A DNA stretch of 64,000 bases from contig NZ_RCCK01000010.1 of assembly GCF_003664035.1 (NCBI RefSeq), forward strand, positions 1 through 64,000, read 5' to 3'. Below are positions 63,589 to 64,000 of the stretch, one piece after another. The notes under the pieces were generated by a model. The model was given only the letters and a program-made list of their open reading frames with translations. It was not told the DNA's origin and made no database searches. The stretch's first letter is position 1; each line of letters opens with the position of its first letter. This stretch comes from Pedobacter alluvionis (GTDB lineage: Bacteria; Bacteroidota; Bacteroidia; Sphingobacteriales; Sphingobacteriaceae). The translations under genes were made by a program, and so were the position numbers.

Positions 63589-64000
63589 TTAACTTATCTT
63601 AAGGTCTACATCAACAGCCATGTATCCTATTCCTTCTGTAGATGTTTCCAAAAATTCTTCATCGGTAAGTACGCGGATCTCATGTGAGTCTGCAGATACC
63701 AGTATTACATTAGGATCAACAATGGAGACATCTCCTTCAGTTTCTTTATTCAACACGTCGCGGAATGTTACCCCGTCTACGCTTTGCAGCAGTTTAATAG
63801 TGCTCACATGGTCGATATAAGGCTTTTCGGCTATAAAATTAACGATCACGTTGTGATAGATGCTTCCGCCGATAACGATCTCTGCCTGTTCATCATATGC
63901 CCAGGGAGCAAGGAATTTTTTAAGCTCCTCGTCCAGCTTTTCAAGACAGTAAGCTTCCAGATATCCATATTTTATACGTACAGCTGTGCGTACCCTTAAT
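63589..64000 (-). CDS. C-terminal part of a baseplate J-like protein (Afp11-like), cut by the window edge
   Basis: The frame is open from the right edge to TAA 63591-63589, giving 136 visible residues. A GTG at 63849 could be mistaken for a start, but coding sequence continues in frame to the edge (VRTAVRIKYGYLEAYCLEKL, FLAPWAYDEQAEIVIGGSIY). FLAPW followed by IGGSIYHNVIVNFIAEKPY is the usual C-terminal module of J-type baseplate proteins (fLsPW...fG..i..S.v). It lies 29 bases upstream of the fibre gene. Confidence 0.75.
   Translation of the reverse strand, partial: LRVRTAVRIKYGYLEAYCLEKLDEELKKFLAPWAYDEQAEIVIGGSIYHNVIVNFIAEKPYIDHVSTIKLLQSVDGVTFRDVLNKETEGDVSIVDPNVILVSADSHEIRVLTDEEFLETSTEGIGYMAVDVDLKIS

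Noticed and set aside
63589..63849. Separate 86-residue protein starting at GTG 63849
   Set aside because: The frame is open further upstream to the window edge with conserved baseplate-like sequence, so this is the end of a larger gene.
56055..64000. Reading the cluster as an ordinary prophage
   Set aside because: The visible genes are of eCIS type, with CIS tape-measure signature, and no lysis, portal, terminase or integrase gene is seen; the missing right part leaves some doubt.
1..64000. tRNA genes, CRISPR arrays, replication origin
   Set aside because: I looked for cloverleaf-type and spaced repeat patterns and found none that I could support by eye.

Overview
The window looks like a chromosome segment from a Sphingobacteriaceae member of the Bacteroidota, most likely Pedobacter or a close relative. 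The support is indirect. Genes rarely have a Shine-Dalgarno sequence, several leaders carry the Bacteroidota promoter pattern (TTG, about 16-20 bases, TAnnTTTG), secreted proteins usually end their signal peptide in Ala-Gln, and many family variants are the Bacteroidota forms: a kinase-less KdpD, a DUF6660 protein beside a CusA-TolC fusion, and YaiO-type barrels.

Layout. 1-120 is the 3' end of a 5S rRNA gene with its terminator, followed by a duplicated non-coding repeat. 0.8-8.4 kb holds a secreted subtilase, a three-gene glycolipid-type operon on the minus strand (GT-C transferase, ArnC/GtrB-like GT2, NodB-fold deacetylase) and a GH51 arabinofuranosidase. 8.9-17 kb is a complete Kdp potassium-uptake locus: two micro-ORFs including kdpF, then kdpA, kdpB, kdpC, an outer-membrane barrel, a small membrane protein and a short kdpD. 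Palindromic repeats sit in the larger gaps of this locus. 17-23 kb is a loose group of small metabolic and regulatory genes: two SDRs, a Crp-family regulator, a WYL regulator and two DinB-fold proteins. 23-29 kb is a heavy-metal RND efflux operon with pump and outer-membrane channel fused in one polypeptide. 29-37.7 kb carries a Tat-type Gfo/Idh/MocA protein, a serine hydrolase, a very large CheB-CheR-PAS-histidine kinase, a cold-shock protein and a scar zone with gene fragments.

38.4-47 kb is the most coherent system. On the plus strand a response regulator, a HEAT-repeat membrane protein, a processive GT2 and an LtaS-like phosphoglycerol transferase overlap end to start. On the minus strand a GAF histidine kinase, a TPR plus beta-barrel outer-membrane protein and an unrecognised 388-residue periplasmic protein run toward them, and the two stop codons abut (TAG/CTA). 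I read this as a candidate synthase-dependent polysaccharide export system with its own two-component control and a phosphoglycerol-type modification.

49.4-55.2 kb is a second RND tripartite efflux operon (TolC, pump, lipoprotein adaptor). It is followed by a decayed IS4-type transposase. 55.9-64 kb, on the minus strand and cut by the window edge, is the distal part of an extracellular contractile injection system: the C-terminus of a baseplate J-like protein, a self-processing S74 tail fibre, a second baseplate protein, an unknown repeat-domain protein and a CIS tape-measure-type protein. The sheath, tube, spike, ATPase and cargo genes would lie beyond the right edge.
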